Notes under the pieces: generated by a model
Seen by the model: only the letters and a program-made list of their open reading frames with translations
Database searches by the model: none
Told to the model about the DNA's origin: nothing
Virus record (IMG/VR): IMGVR_UViG_3300036826_000176
Location: 1 to 20,344 of that record
Direction: 5' to 3' (one strand)
Length of the DNA stretch: 20,344 nt
Origin: a virus
Position numbers and translations under genes: made by a program
Shown: piece after piece, positions 1 to 7,700 of the stretch
Layout: every line of letters begins with the position of its first letter
Numbering within the stretch: position 1 is the first letter of the stretch

Positions 1-1510
1 GGACCTCCCACGAGATGTGCATCGGCCGCTCGAGGTCCTTCGGCCCGAAACCGATGTACTCCGCCTTGGCCTGCTCCGAGGCGGTCGCGGCGCCGTCGCC
101 GCCGTAGAACACCCACACCTTCTCGCCGGCGTGCTCGCGGATGAGCGCCCACATCTTCTCGGTCTGCCCCTTCAGCAGCGACTCGAGACCGTGACGAACG
201 GGACCGATCCTGGTGCGCGTGTACTGCAGCACCTGAGAGATGGCGAAGCCAGCGCCTTCCATGCCCGAGAGCGTGGTCACCCGCGGCGACTCCAGGTCGC
301 GGATCGCGCCGTCGATGAGCGCCATGTGCTTCTCGAGCGTGGCGGCGTCGGGGTACTGGATGCGCTGCAACTGCCGTCCAGGAGGCAGGTTGAGGATTTC
401 TCCAGGGTGGACGCTGGTCTGCGGCTCGCGCGGTAGACCGTCGTCGCCGATGACGCCCGCCGCGGGGGTGTCGCCGTAGGTCACCAGCGGCGACAGGAGG
501 TCTCGAGCGACGTACTGTGCATGCATGGCGCGCAGGTACTGGCGGTACTTGACCAGCCACAGCTTCGTCCTGCCGATCGACCAGCCCACCTTGCGGTTGC
601 GCCAGTGAGACATCGTCAAGCCCGGTGCGTAGTCATAGGGAACGCCAAATGGGTAGCGATGGCGGTACTGTTTGACGACGTAGCCGGTGGCTTCCTGATG
701 ATAATTTCGACCGACTACGGCCCAGGTCGCCCACTCTTCATCCCAATGCTCGTACAGATGCACCGTTGAGTTGGCGACGCGCCCGGCCTCGATCGTGTTG
801 GTCTGCTGGCCGAGCTCCTGGGGCACGATATTGCCCTGCTTGTCGTACCCGAGCCGATAGCGTCGGAACGCGAAGCGGACGGGGAGCTCGCTGACCTCGA
901 GCACCTCGCAGAGCTCGCCGCCCGACCACTGTGGGTACACGCTGCGCGGGTCGACGTAGGCCCAGATGAACGGCGGTCCCGCGGCTTTCTTGGCGTCCTC
1001 CGTGGCGCGGTCGTACGTGTCGTAGACCGCCTTCGACGCGTTGCTGAGCGGAGCCTTCAGCGCGTACCTGGTCGCCCACAGGTCAGACGCCCAGAGCATT
1101 TTCGACCAGCCCCCGCCGTCGTTCAGGCACGCGTCCGAGACTTGCGTCATCGTGTCCTGGCCCGGCGTGCGCGTCCCGCAGTGCCAGAGCGTTTCTTCGG
1201 TGAAGTGCTCGAGCTTGGACGCCACGGTCTGGGCCGTGTCGCCCTCGCCGCCGACGATGCTCAGACGGGGGCGGTCCAGGGTCAGGATGGCAGTCTGCTG
1301 GAACGCCTCTTCGGTGATGTCCGGGTCGCGCGGGTCGACGTTGACCAGGACGTAGTCTTTGTCGGCCTCCTGCATCGCCGGCGTCCGCATCTCGCGCTGG
1401 TCGCGGAAGGCGTCGATGTCCCGATCCTGCTGCAGGTACAGGTCGCCGAGCTCGGTGCCCAGACTCAGCAGGTATTCGTCAGTCGGCGCGGCTAGACCGT
1501 CCTGAGCCAC
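1..1510 (-). CDS. Phage portal-like protein (C-terminus beyond window)
   Basis: An open frame of 503 codons runs leftward from a GTG at 1510 off the window edge, so the C-terminus is missing. The start is set by a strong ribosome binding site, GGAGGTGATC, which overlaps the stop of the large terminase gene 3 bases upstream. The translation begins VAQDGLAAPTDEYLLSLG and contains stretches typical of portal proteins, such as LSGMEGAGFAISQVLQYTRT followed by a helical region with ESLLKGQTEKMWALIREHAG. Portals form the dodecameric ring at the capsid vertex through which terminase pumps DNA; position directly after the large terminase is the usual gene order. The assignment rests on context, length and these stretches rather than on a catalytic motif. 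Capsid and protease genes would be expected further left, outside the window. Confidence 0.75.
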   Translation of the reverse strand, partial: MAQDGLAAPTDEYLLSLGTELGDLYLQQDRDIDAFRDQREMRTPAMQEADKDYVLVNVDPRDPDITEEAFQQTAILTLDRPRLSIVGGEGDTAQTVASKLEHFTEETLWHCGTRTPGQDTMTQVSDACLNDGGGWSKMLWASDLWATRYALKAPLSNASKAVYDTYDRATEDAKKAAGPPFIWAYVDPRSVYPQWSGGELCEVLEVSELPVRFAFRRYRLGYDKQGNIVPQELGQQTNTIEAGRVANSTVHLYEHWDEEWATWAVVGRNYHQEATGYVVKQYRHRYPFGVPYDYAPGLTMSHWRNRKVGWSIGRTKLWLVKYRQYLRAMHAQYVARDLLSPLVTYGDTPAAGVIGDDGLPREPQTSVHPGEILNLPPGRQLQRIQYPDAATLEKHMALIDGAIRDLESPRVTTLSGMEGAGFAISQVLQYTRTRIGPVRHGLESLLKGQTEKMWALIREHAGEKVWVFYGGDGAATASEQAKAEYIGFGPKDLERPMHISWEV

Positions 1511-1513
1511 CGA

Positions 1514-2779
1514 TCACCTCCGAGAGCCTGCAAATCCATATCTCGTCCGCGCAGACGGGGTGCTGCGCTCGTGTTGCGAGCCAAGATACGCCAAAGAGAG
1601 CGCGGTGACGCAATCATCGTGCATGCCAGACGGCGCGCCGTAGCGCAGCATGCCGGTAGCACTCACCTTGGCCTCGTACGCCAGGAGCTCGCCCGACTGC
1701 GTCGCGTCGTCCAGGAGCGTGACCAGCCCCTGCTCGATGCCCAGGGAGAGCGCCTGGACCGCCGCGGCTTTGCTGGCGTTGGTCGCCGTCCAGGAGTAGA
1801 CCGGCAGCGGTTGCCGCGGCGCGCCGATGACCCGCGGGTAGCCGCGCTGGAGACGCTCCACCAGCGGACCGCCCATGCTGTTGGCCTCCGCCACGATCTG
1901 CAGCGGCTTGTAAATCTCCGCCAGCTTGTGCAGCCGCTCGGTCTGGAACTCGTACTCGGTCTGCGAGTAGCGGTCGATGACGCGCTGTTCCATCAGCGTC
2001 GCGTCCAGGACGCTCACCACGGTGTAGTCGTTGGTGCGGCCCCAATCGACGCCGAAGACGTGGACGTGCCCGCGGGTGGGGCCGGCAGGCTTCAGCCTGG
2101 AGACCGCCCCGACGCCGCGGAAGACGCCTGCCCCCTCGACCTGCAGGAAACGCGCCTCGAACTCCTGCGCGTAGTCGCGCTCGGGCATTTCCTGCTTGGC
2201 CGCGGCGAGCTCGGCCTTACGAATGTGCGGGTTGACCGCCGTCGGCATCTGCCACGACATCCAGTCCTGCTCCTGCTCGTCCTGGCCGCGCAGGTACAGC
2301 ACGTAGAAGTCGTTCAGCCCTCGCGGGGTGCTCAGCCACCAGGACTGACCGCCCAGGTCGGCGAGCGTCGGACGCAGCGCCTGGTTCCAGATGTCCAGCA
2401 GGTTGGGCACCATCGCCGCCTCATCGACCACGATCCTGGCGTACTTCCGACCACGGGCAGGATCGCCGGTGTCCATCGACCAGCACTCTATGGTCCCTCC
2501 CCCGTACACCTCGAGCCGATGCTCCTGCTCGCTCTTGTTGGTCACCACCGGCCCCAGGAGCCGCTTGAGCTCGCGCCAGCTTTCCTCCAGGAGCTTGTAC
2601 GTCGGCCCAAACCAGCCCGCCGGCTGATGCTCGAGCGCCGTCCTGATCACGAGCTCGTGGCCCATCGTGCTCTTGCCTGACCGCCTGCCAAGGGCTACGA
2701 CGTTGTGCCGCCGCGCCTCCCGCTGAATCTGCGCCTGAGCGTTGTGCGGCCTGGGTAGCAGGACGCTGAAATCAGGCAC
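1514..2779 (-). CDS. terL: Terminase large subunit (ATPase-nuclease)
   Basis: This 421-residue protein packages DNA into the prohead by ATP-driven translocation and cuts the concatemer. The N-terminal ATPase has a Walker A GRRSGKS at residues 31-37 and a Walker B RIVVDEA at about 115-121, followed by the coupling-type segment WWLSTPRG. The C-terminal RNase H-like nuclease shows its three acidic patches: FGVDWGRTNDY near residue 250, IVAEANSMG further on, and GMHDDCVTALSLAY close to the end. Length and order match the Terminase_6 type. The start is GTG at 2779. The TGA stop overlaps the ribosome binding site of the portal gene, so the two are translationally linked. The gene is separated from the probable small terminase by a cassette on the opposite strand, which is unusual. 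Confidence 0.95.
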   Translation of the reverse strand: MPDFSVLLPRPHNAQAQIQREARRHNVVALGRRSGKSTMGHELVIRTALEHQPAGWFGPTYKLLEESWRELKRLLGPVVTNKSEQEHRLEVYGGGTIECWSMDTGDPARGRKYARIVVDEAAMVPNLLDIWNQALRPTLADLGGQSWWLSTPRGLNDFYVLYLRGQDEQEQDWMSWQMPTAVNPHIRKAELAAAKQEMPERDYAQEFEARFLQVEGAGVFRGVGAVSRLKPAGPTRGHVHVFGVDWGRTNDYTVVSVLDATLMEQRVIDRYSQTEYEFQTERLHKLAEIYKPLQIVAEANSMGGPLVERLQRGYPRVIGAPRQPLPVYSWTATNASKAAAVQALSLGIEQGLVTLLDDATQSGELLAYEAKVSATGMLRYGAPSGMHDDCVTALSLAYLGSQHERSTPSARTRYGFAGSRR

Positions 2780-2809
2780 TTGACACGCCTAGGCTATGCG
2801 GCTTACAGT
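2780..2809 (+). promoter_or_regulatory. Promoter of rightward two-gene cassette (leaderless)
   Basis: A perfect -35 TTGACA (2780-2785), an 18-bp spacer and a -10 TACAGT (2804-2809) stand exactly 7 bases before the ATG at 2817. The run ATGCGGCTTACAGTA here is identical to that in the promoter at 12273-12302. The short distance implies transcription starting at or next to the ATG. The segment GCTTACaGTAAGC is also an inverted repeat and could bind a regulator. It overlaps the start of the terminase gene on the other strand. Confidence 0.75.
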
Positions 2810-2816
2810 AAGCGGC

Positions 2817-3041
2817 ATGCAACTCGACCTCTTCGGCTCGACCGCGGGTGACGATGTCATCACGTCGGAAGCATGGCCGACCAGCTACCGCGTCGATACC
2901 CGCGGCATGTTCGTCGTCACCGCAGACGTGCCCGGCGTTGGCAAGATCGTCGCGCGTCACCGCTTCCTCTGGGAAGCAACGTGTGAGGTTCGCCGCCAGG
3001 TCGCCATCGCACTCGCGGTTCGCCCCACGGAGATGTTCTGA
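2817..3041 (+). CDS. Small protein of unknown function, first gene of cassette
   Basis: This 74-residue protein begins MQLDLFGSTAGDDVITSE and ends VRPTEMF. I do not recognise the family. The N-terminal QLDLFG followed by a short beta-rich stretch (SYRVDTRGMFVVTADVP) and a helix with Arg residues is compatible with a small globular cytoplasmic protein; no membrane segment or catalytic motif is seen. I chose the ATG at 2817 because the -10 hexamer ends 7 bases before it; an in-frame ATG at 2796 lies inside the promoter. There is no Shine-Dalgarno sequence, in keeping with a leaderless message. The stop overlaps the next ATG (TGATG), so the two genes are co-translated. They lie between the terminase subunit genes on the opposite strand and look like a moron cassette. 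Confidence 0.7.
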   Translation: MQLDLFGSTAGDDVITSEAWPTSYRVDTRGMFVVTADVPGVGKIVARHRFLWEATCEVRRQVAIALAVRPTEMF

Positions 3042-3277
3042 TGGTCTGCACCCGCTGCGGCGACCGCATCGTCGGCAAGCCGTCCTGGTCGCACACCTCG
3101 TCCCGCGGCGGCTGGTGCGGCTCGCGTCGACGGACCACGACCGTCAACCTGTGCGAAGACTGCCACGCCGCGGGCGAGTACCAGCAGCACCTGGCGCGGC
3201 TCGCCTACCGCGCCGAGCTCGAAGCCGACATCGCCGAACACGGTCGCGTTCCGCTCGAGCAAGGCTCGCTCTTCTAG
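3041..3277 (+). CDS. Small four-cysteine zinc-ribbon-like protein
   Basis: This 78-residue protein has two CxxC knuckles, Cys3/Cys6 (CTRC) and Cys38/Cys41 (CEDC), which most likely bind one zinc ion; a further Cys26 lies between them. The C-terminal half, with LARLAYRAELEADIAEHG, is predicted to be helical and acidic. Such small zinc proteins in phages are often nucleic-acid or host-protein binders, but nothing here identifies the target. The start overlaps the stop of the upstream gene by one base, and the stop is followed within about 25 bases by a strong terminator. The gene is therefore the end of a short independent transcript on the strand opposite the terminase genes. Confidence 0.75.
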   Translation: MVCTRCGDRIVGKPSWSHTSSRGGWCGSRRRTTTVNLCEDCHAAGEYQQHLARLAYRAELEADIAEHGRVPLEQGSLF

Positions 3278-3287
3278 CGCGTAGCGC

Positions 3288-3737
3288 CTACTCGCTTTGC
3301 TCAAGACCGCCCTCCGTGGCGGTCTTTTCATGTCCGTTGCCCGACGGAAGCTCGTGATACGCGACCTCGATCGCTTCCTGGACCGCCTGACCCGTCACGC
3401 CGAGCGCCTCGTTGACGACATCCTGGTAGCTGACCGTGATGCTCACCTGGTTGTCGACCGCCACCTCTTTGGTCGCGACCACGCCCGCCCGATCGAGAAT
3501 GCTCTCAGCCGCTTTGAGCCTGATGGCGTGGCTCTCGCCGCGCAGCATCATCGTGCGAAGCGTCGTAACCGCCGGCATCACGAGCTCGTCTAGCCGCTTT
3601 GCCGCGGCAGCTTTGACGTGCCTGGTCGACCCGCCGTGCATCCTGCACACCCGACCGCCTTTGATCACCGGCGAACGGCACGGTTGCCCGTCACTGCGCG
3701 TCGCGCGGCACACGAGCCAACCCTGAGTGCCCGACAC
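3288..3737 (-). CDS. Probable terminase small subunit (HGG zinc-finger type)
   Basis: This 149-residue protein opens with a cysteine-histidine cluster: Cys10, Cys20, Cys31 and His34 in the pattern CRxxRxxGxPCxxP...CRMHGG. That is a signature of many phage small terminase or terminase-associated proteins. A helical segment follows (HVKAAAAKRLDELV, then HAIRLKAAESILDRAG), which resembles the DNA-binding and oligomerisation part of small terminases. Its role would be to recognise phage DNA and hand it to the large subunit. The start is GTG at 3737, 10 bases after the upstream nuclease gene; the ribosome binding site is weak. The last codons span the terminator of the opposing cassette. The large terminase lies about 500 bases downstream, with the cassette between. 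The HGG motif is also found outside terminases, so the call is moderate. Confidence 0.6.
   Translation of the reverse strand: MSGTQGWLVCRATRSDGQPCRSPVIKGGRVCRMHGGSTRHVKAAAAKRLDELVMPAVTTLRTMMLRGESHAIRLKAAESILDRAGVVATKEVAVDNQVSITVSYQDVVNEALGVTGQAVQEAIEVAYHELPSGNGHEKTATEGGLEQSE
3303..3328 (+). terminator. Intrinsic terminator of the rightward cassette
   Basis: AAGACCGCC (3303-3311) pairs perfectly with GGCGGTCTT (3318-3326) as a 9-bp stem around a 6-base loop. The run of four T at 3325-3328 overlaps the end of the stem. It lies just after the zinc protein gene and would end its transcript. It also lies inside the last codons of the leftward small terminase gene, so the two converging genes overlap at the hairpin. 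Confidence 0.8.
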
Positions 3738-3747
3738 TGCTCGATGC

Positions 3748-4635
3748 CTACGTCGCTGCTGACCTGGTGCCGGTCAGGTGAACCTTTGGTCGGCTCGGCG
3801 TACGGCAAACGTGATCGTGGCCGAAAGGCTCACCACACTCCAGACACGTACCGTGGCGCTTGGTGCAGTCGTAGTCGCCGTGCGCGACCGCCTCAGCGAT
3901 GGCGTCGGCGACGTCGCTCAGTCCCTCCAGGTCGCGCTCGAACGAGCGGCGCGAGTTCCAACTCCGATCGAAGATGTCGACCGCGCCGTTCATACGGTTG
4001 AGCACCAGGTAGCGGAACGTTGGCACGACGTCATAGGCCCGTACGTAGGCCCAACTGTACAGCAGCGGTTGCCACGTTTCTTTCTCCGCCCTGGTCGCCG
4101 ACCAGCTTCCCACGGTCGTCTTGAAGTCCCAGATCATCGGCCCATGCTGAGACCAGGGTGGACACCACAGGTCGACCGCGCCGACCAGCGGCCATGCGTA
4201 GCAGTCGGTTCCCTTCACGCCCCAGGTCGTCGGAATGCTGATACGCCGCTCGCTGCGGCTGCGGCGGTCGGCATTCAACTCCATCGCGTTCACCTGGTCG
4301 ATCTGGCGCAGCCCCTCGAAGTAGACGATGCCGTCCAGCGTCACGCCCTGCGGCTCCAGCAGCGACCGCGCCCTCTCGAACTCCTGGAAGTAGCGCGCCC
4401 TGGCGCACTCGAGATGGTCCGTGTGCGGCCCCGCCGTCACCGGACAGCCGCCCCTTTGCCCCTGGAGTAGCACCTCCAGAGCAGTGTGAACCGTGTGCCC
4501 GAACAGCATAGCTAGACTTGGCTCGGAGACCACGCCGTCGACGTAGCGTGCCTTGTACGCCTGCGGACACTGCTCGAACAGCATGAAACGAGAGGCAGAC
4601 CAGTGCTCGGTCCCGTAGCCGTAGGGGGTCACCAC
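3748..4635 (-). CDS. Cas4/RecB-like PD-(D/E)XK nuclease with cysteine cluster
   Basis: This 295-residue protein has the ordered motifs of the RecB/Cas4 exonuclease family: SASRFMLFEQCP near the N-terminus with Cys23, GHTVHTALE with His50, GAVD with Asp155, WDFKT with Asp170 and Lys172, and Gln189 followed by LYSWAY. C-terminal cysteines at 257, 264, 267 and 277, together with Cys23, are placed as in the family members that hold a 4Fe-4S cluster. Such enzymes resect or trim DNA ends in recombination and replication. The start is GTG at 4635 (a second GTG follows directly), 5 bases after AGGGAGG. The gene lies 61 bases downstream of the replication protein gene and just upstream of the small terminase. 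A role in recombination or end processing before packaging is likely; the exact substrate cannot be told. Confidence 0.85.
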   Translation of the reverse strand: MVTPYGYGTEHWSASRFMLFEQCPQAYKARYVDGVVSEPSLAMLFGHTVHTALEVLLQGQRGGCPVTAGPHTDHLECARARYFQEFERARSLLEPQGVTLDGIVYFEGLRQIDQVNAMELNADRRSRSERRISIPTTWGVKGTDCYAWPLVGAVDLWCPPWSQHGPMIWDFKTTVGSWSATRAEKETWQPLLYSWAYVRAYDVVPTFRYLVLNRMNGAVDIFDRSWNSRRSFERDLEGLSDVADAIAEAVAHGDYDCTKRHGTCLECGEPFGHDHVCRTPSRPKVHLTGTRSAAT

Positions 4636-4701
4636 GATGGCCTCCCTACTGACCGACGTCTGTGGTTCAGAACGACCACCGCGGTGACGCTGCTGTTGTA
4701 C

Positions 4702-7700
4702 TCAGTGCTTGTCTTCGTCGGCATAGCTCGCCACCTCTTCCGGGTCGCAGTGAACGACCACTCCCTCGACCAGCGGCTGCATCGCCGCTTCCATGTTGCT
4801 CTTCAGCCACTGCTTGCAGAGCGCCACATCGCCCTGGTCGCACTCTGCGATGAGCTCATCGTGAACCATCATCACCAGCCTTGCCGTAGGCACGCTTGAC
4901 CTGGTGTCGTACAGCCGTGTCATCGCCAGCTTGAAGCCGTGCGCCTCGACCATCTGCACCGGCGTGTTGGCCTTGACGTTGTTGCTGAAGATGCGCCGCC
5001 GCCGACGCCCCGAGCCGCTGAAGTCGATGACCTCCGCCTCGTCGCCCCACTCACCCAGGCCGCGGTGCCAGGCTCGGATGCCAGGGTAGGTCTTGAAGAA
5101 CAGGCTGCGCTGGCGCTTGGCTTCGTTCTCGCTCAGCACGATGCCGTTCTTGCGCTGCTCACGCCGAAAGGTATCCGCGCCTGCGCCGAACAGGAAGCCA
5201 AAATTGATCGCCTTCGCCTCCTGGCGCGTGCAGCCCACCGCGGCGGCGGTCGCCGCGTGAATGTCGCCGCCCGGCGTGTTCAGAATCTGGCGCATGGTGC
5301 GGTCCTCGCTCAGCCACGCCGCGATGACGAGTTGCAGTTGCGAGTAATCGGCACGGACGAAGGCGCGACCTGGTCCTGGCCGAATGCTCTTGCGCGCCAG
5401 CGTCTCGTGCGGCAGTTGCTGCAGGTTGGGGTCAGCGCAGCTTGTGCGGCCCGTCTGTGCGCCGATCGGGTTGAACGACGCATAGATGCGACCGTCTGGC
5501 GCGACCGAGCTCAGCGTCTTCCTGAGCAGGCCCATGCACGTCCCTGCCGAGCGATAGGCCAGCAGCGCGTCGATGATCGGATCGTCGCTCTGCGCCTCCA
5601 TCAGCGCGTCGATACCCGTCGAGACGAGCTCGAGACCGCGCGCCTGCAGTATCGGCAGCACCTGGCTCGGCGAGCGCCAGTTGACCGCGCTCGCGCCGAA
5701 GTCGGCGATGCCGTTGAGCTCCTGCAGCCGATCGTCCACGAGCGCCTCCTGCTCGGCGATAGCGCGCTTCAGGATGCCGACGTCGCACGGCACGCCGGCT
5801 GACGCGAGCCACCAGGTCGCTGCCTGGACGCTGCGCTCCAGGTTCAGGCACGACACCAGCGAGTCGGCGTCGGGATCGGCGAAGATGGCATCCTCGAGCG
5901 CGACCGCCGCGGCGTAGGTGACCCGCGCGTCCTCCGCGGCGTACGCGAGCTTGGCGTGCCGAAGGCTCCCTGGCGGCACGTCCCACCCGCGCTTCTGCTC
6001 GGTCTTGGCGACGTGCTCGTGCAGATGCCGCTTGGCGATGCCCTGCAGCCCATAGTCGACGTGCGCCTCTTCCGACTCCAGGACCATCGCCATCGTCTTG
6101 ACGTCCAGGATTTTGGACGGCTCGATGCTCAACCCGACCTGGGCCAGGAACGCCAGGTCGAACAGGTACGTGTGCATCCTGACCGAGCCGACCTCGTCCA
6201 GGTAGCTCTGCAGCGCCGACCAGGGCTCAGCCGTCGGGCTGTTGTGCGCGACCGCCCAGACGTCGATGACGACGTGCGTCTCGCCGTCGGACAGGTTGAT
6301 CGTCCGCAGACGATCGCGATGCGCGTCCAGTCCAGTCGTCTCGGTGTCCAGGGAGCACGCCGCGGTACTGAGCCGCGCCGTCACCTCGTTGAGCTCGACC
6401 ATGTCCAGGACCGTCAGGTACTCGAGCGTCGGCGCGGCGGCGTCCGCGGCCTCGAGCCGAGCGAGCTCGCGTGCCGCCTTCGCTTCCGCAAGTTTCGCGA
6501 CCGCTTCGGGTGTTTTGGCCTTTGCTGTTCTAGCTGTTCCGGAATTCCCCCCTCTAAAGAGGGGGGGAGAAAACCCCGGAACAGCTAGGTTTTCCTCAAC
6601 CCCCCTTAAGGGGGGTTGCTCCTGGACCTGTTCCGGAATTCCAAAATCGGCCGGAACAGCGGGAACAGCCGGAACAGCTTCGGTTTCGTGGGTGATATGC
6701 ACCTGCAGCGGAAGCCAGTACACGATCGCCTGACCGTGCTTGGCGCTCTTGACGTCGCCGCTCGCGACCATCATCTTCAGGTTTTCCGTTACGGCGGCTT
6801 TCTGCTTGCCGCTTTTGACGGTCACCTCCGCTGACGTCTTGCCTTTCGCCTCGCTGGTAGCGTCCAGGTCGCGCAGCGCCTGCAGGATGACGCCCTGCAG
6901 TCGCTCTTCTTTGGACTGGACCGCGCCGATCAGCTTGTACCGCTCGGTCTGCTTGTCGAGCTCGAGCGTCAGCGGCTCGATGCTCGCCGACATCCTCGAG
7001 CGGCAGCGCAGGATACGCAGGTTGGTGGTGTCTTCGTCGCCCTTGAACGGCTCGATCTGCAGCAGGATGTCGCAGTAGCCGCTGATGGCCGAGCTCCCAC
7101 GCCCGGCGTCGCCGACGTCGCCGCCGCTCTTGCGCGAGTGGCGCAGGATCAGCACCGCGAACCCGGCGTTGGCTAACCTGCGGATCTCATGCATCACCCC
7201 TGCCGCCTTGCCGGAGTGGTCCTCTTCGTCCAGCCCGGCGACGACGCTGAGCGTGTCCAGGACGATGACGTCCACGCCACGTTCCTGACCCTGCTCGATC
7301 AGGTCATCCACGATTTGCGGAAGGTCCACGCCCACCGGCGTCTCGAAGTCGAAGACGGTGTAGAAGCCGTCTGACTCGCCCAGGTCGCTCAGCCCGTAGC
7401 GCACCAGGTTCTGCTGGAACGTTCCCACGCCCTCTTCGGTGACGTAGCCGACGCGGATCGGACGCAGGATCGCCTTGCCGCAGTAGCTCTCGTCACCCTC
7501 GATCGCCGCGCGCAGCCCCTCCAGCGCGAAGGTGGTCTTGCCCATCTTCACCTTGGCGACGAGCTCGGTCATCAGCCCTTTGCTCAGCCAGTCCTGGATC
7601 AGCCACTCGACCTGTTCCGCGGCCATCGCCATGACATCAGGCACGGAATGCCACTTCAGACCGCTAACCCCCTTAAGGGGGTTAGGAATTGTGGTGCTAG

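Noticed and set aside
1571-2680. 369-codon rightward open frame opposite the large terminase gene
   Set aside because: It is the antisense shadow of a clear terminase; G+C-rich codons leave the opposite strand open, and the product is Arg/His/Leu-rich without motifs.
2796-2816. Upstream in-frame ATG giving an MRLTVSG extension, with a similar MRLTVGV extension at 12289
   Set aside because: The shared residues come from the shared -10 promoter block; a third promoter has the block but not the peptide, so conservation is at the DNA level.
3778-4470. 230-codon rightward open frame opposite the Cas4-like nuclease gene
   Set aside because: The reverse strand carries all ordered nuclease motifs; this frame has none.
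4939-5802. 287-codon rightward open frame opposite the polymerase domain
   Set aside because: Antisense shadow of conserved polymerase motifs, with composition typical of a shadow.
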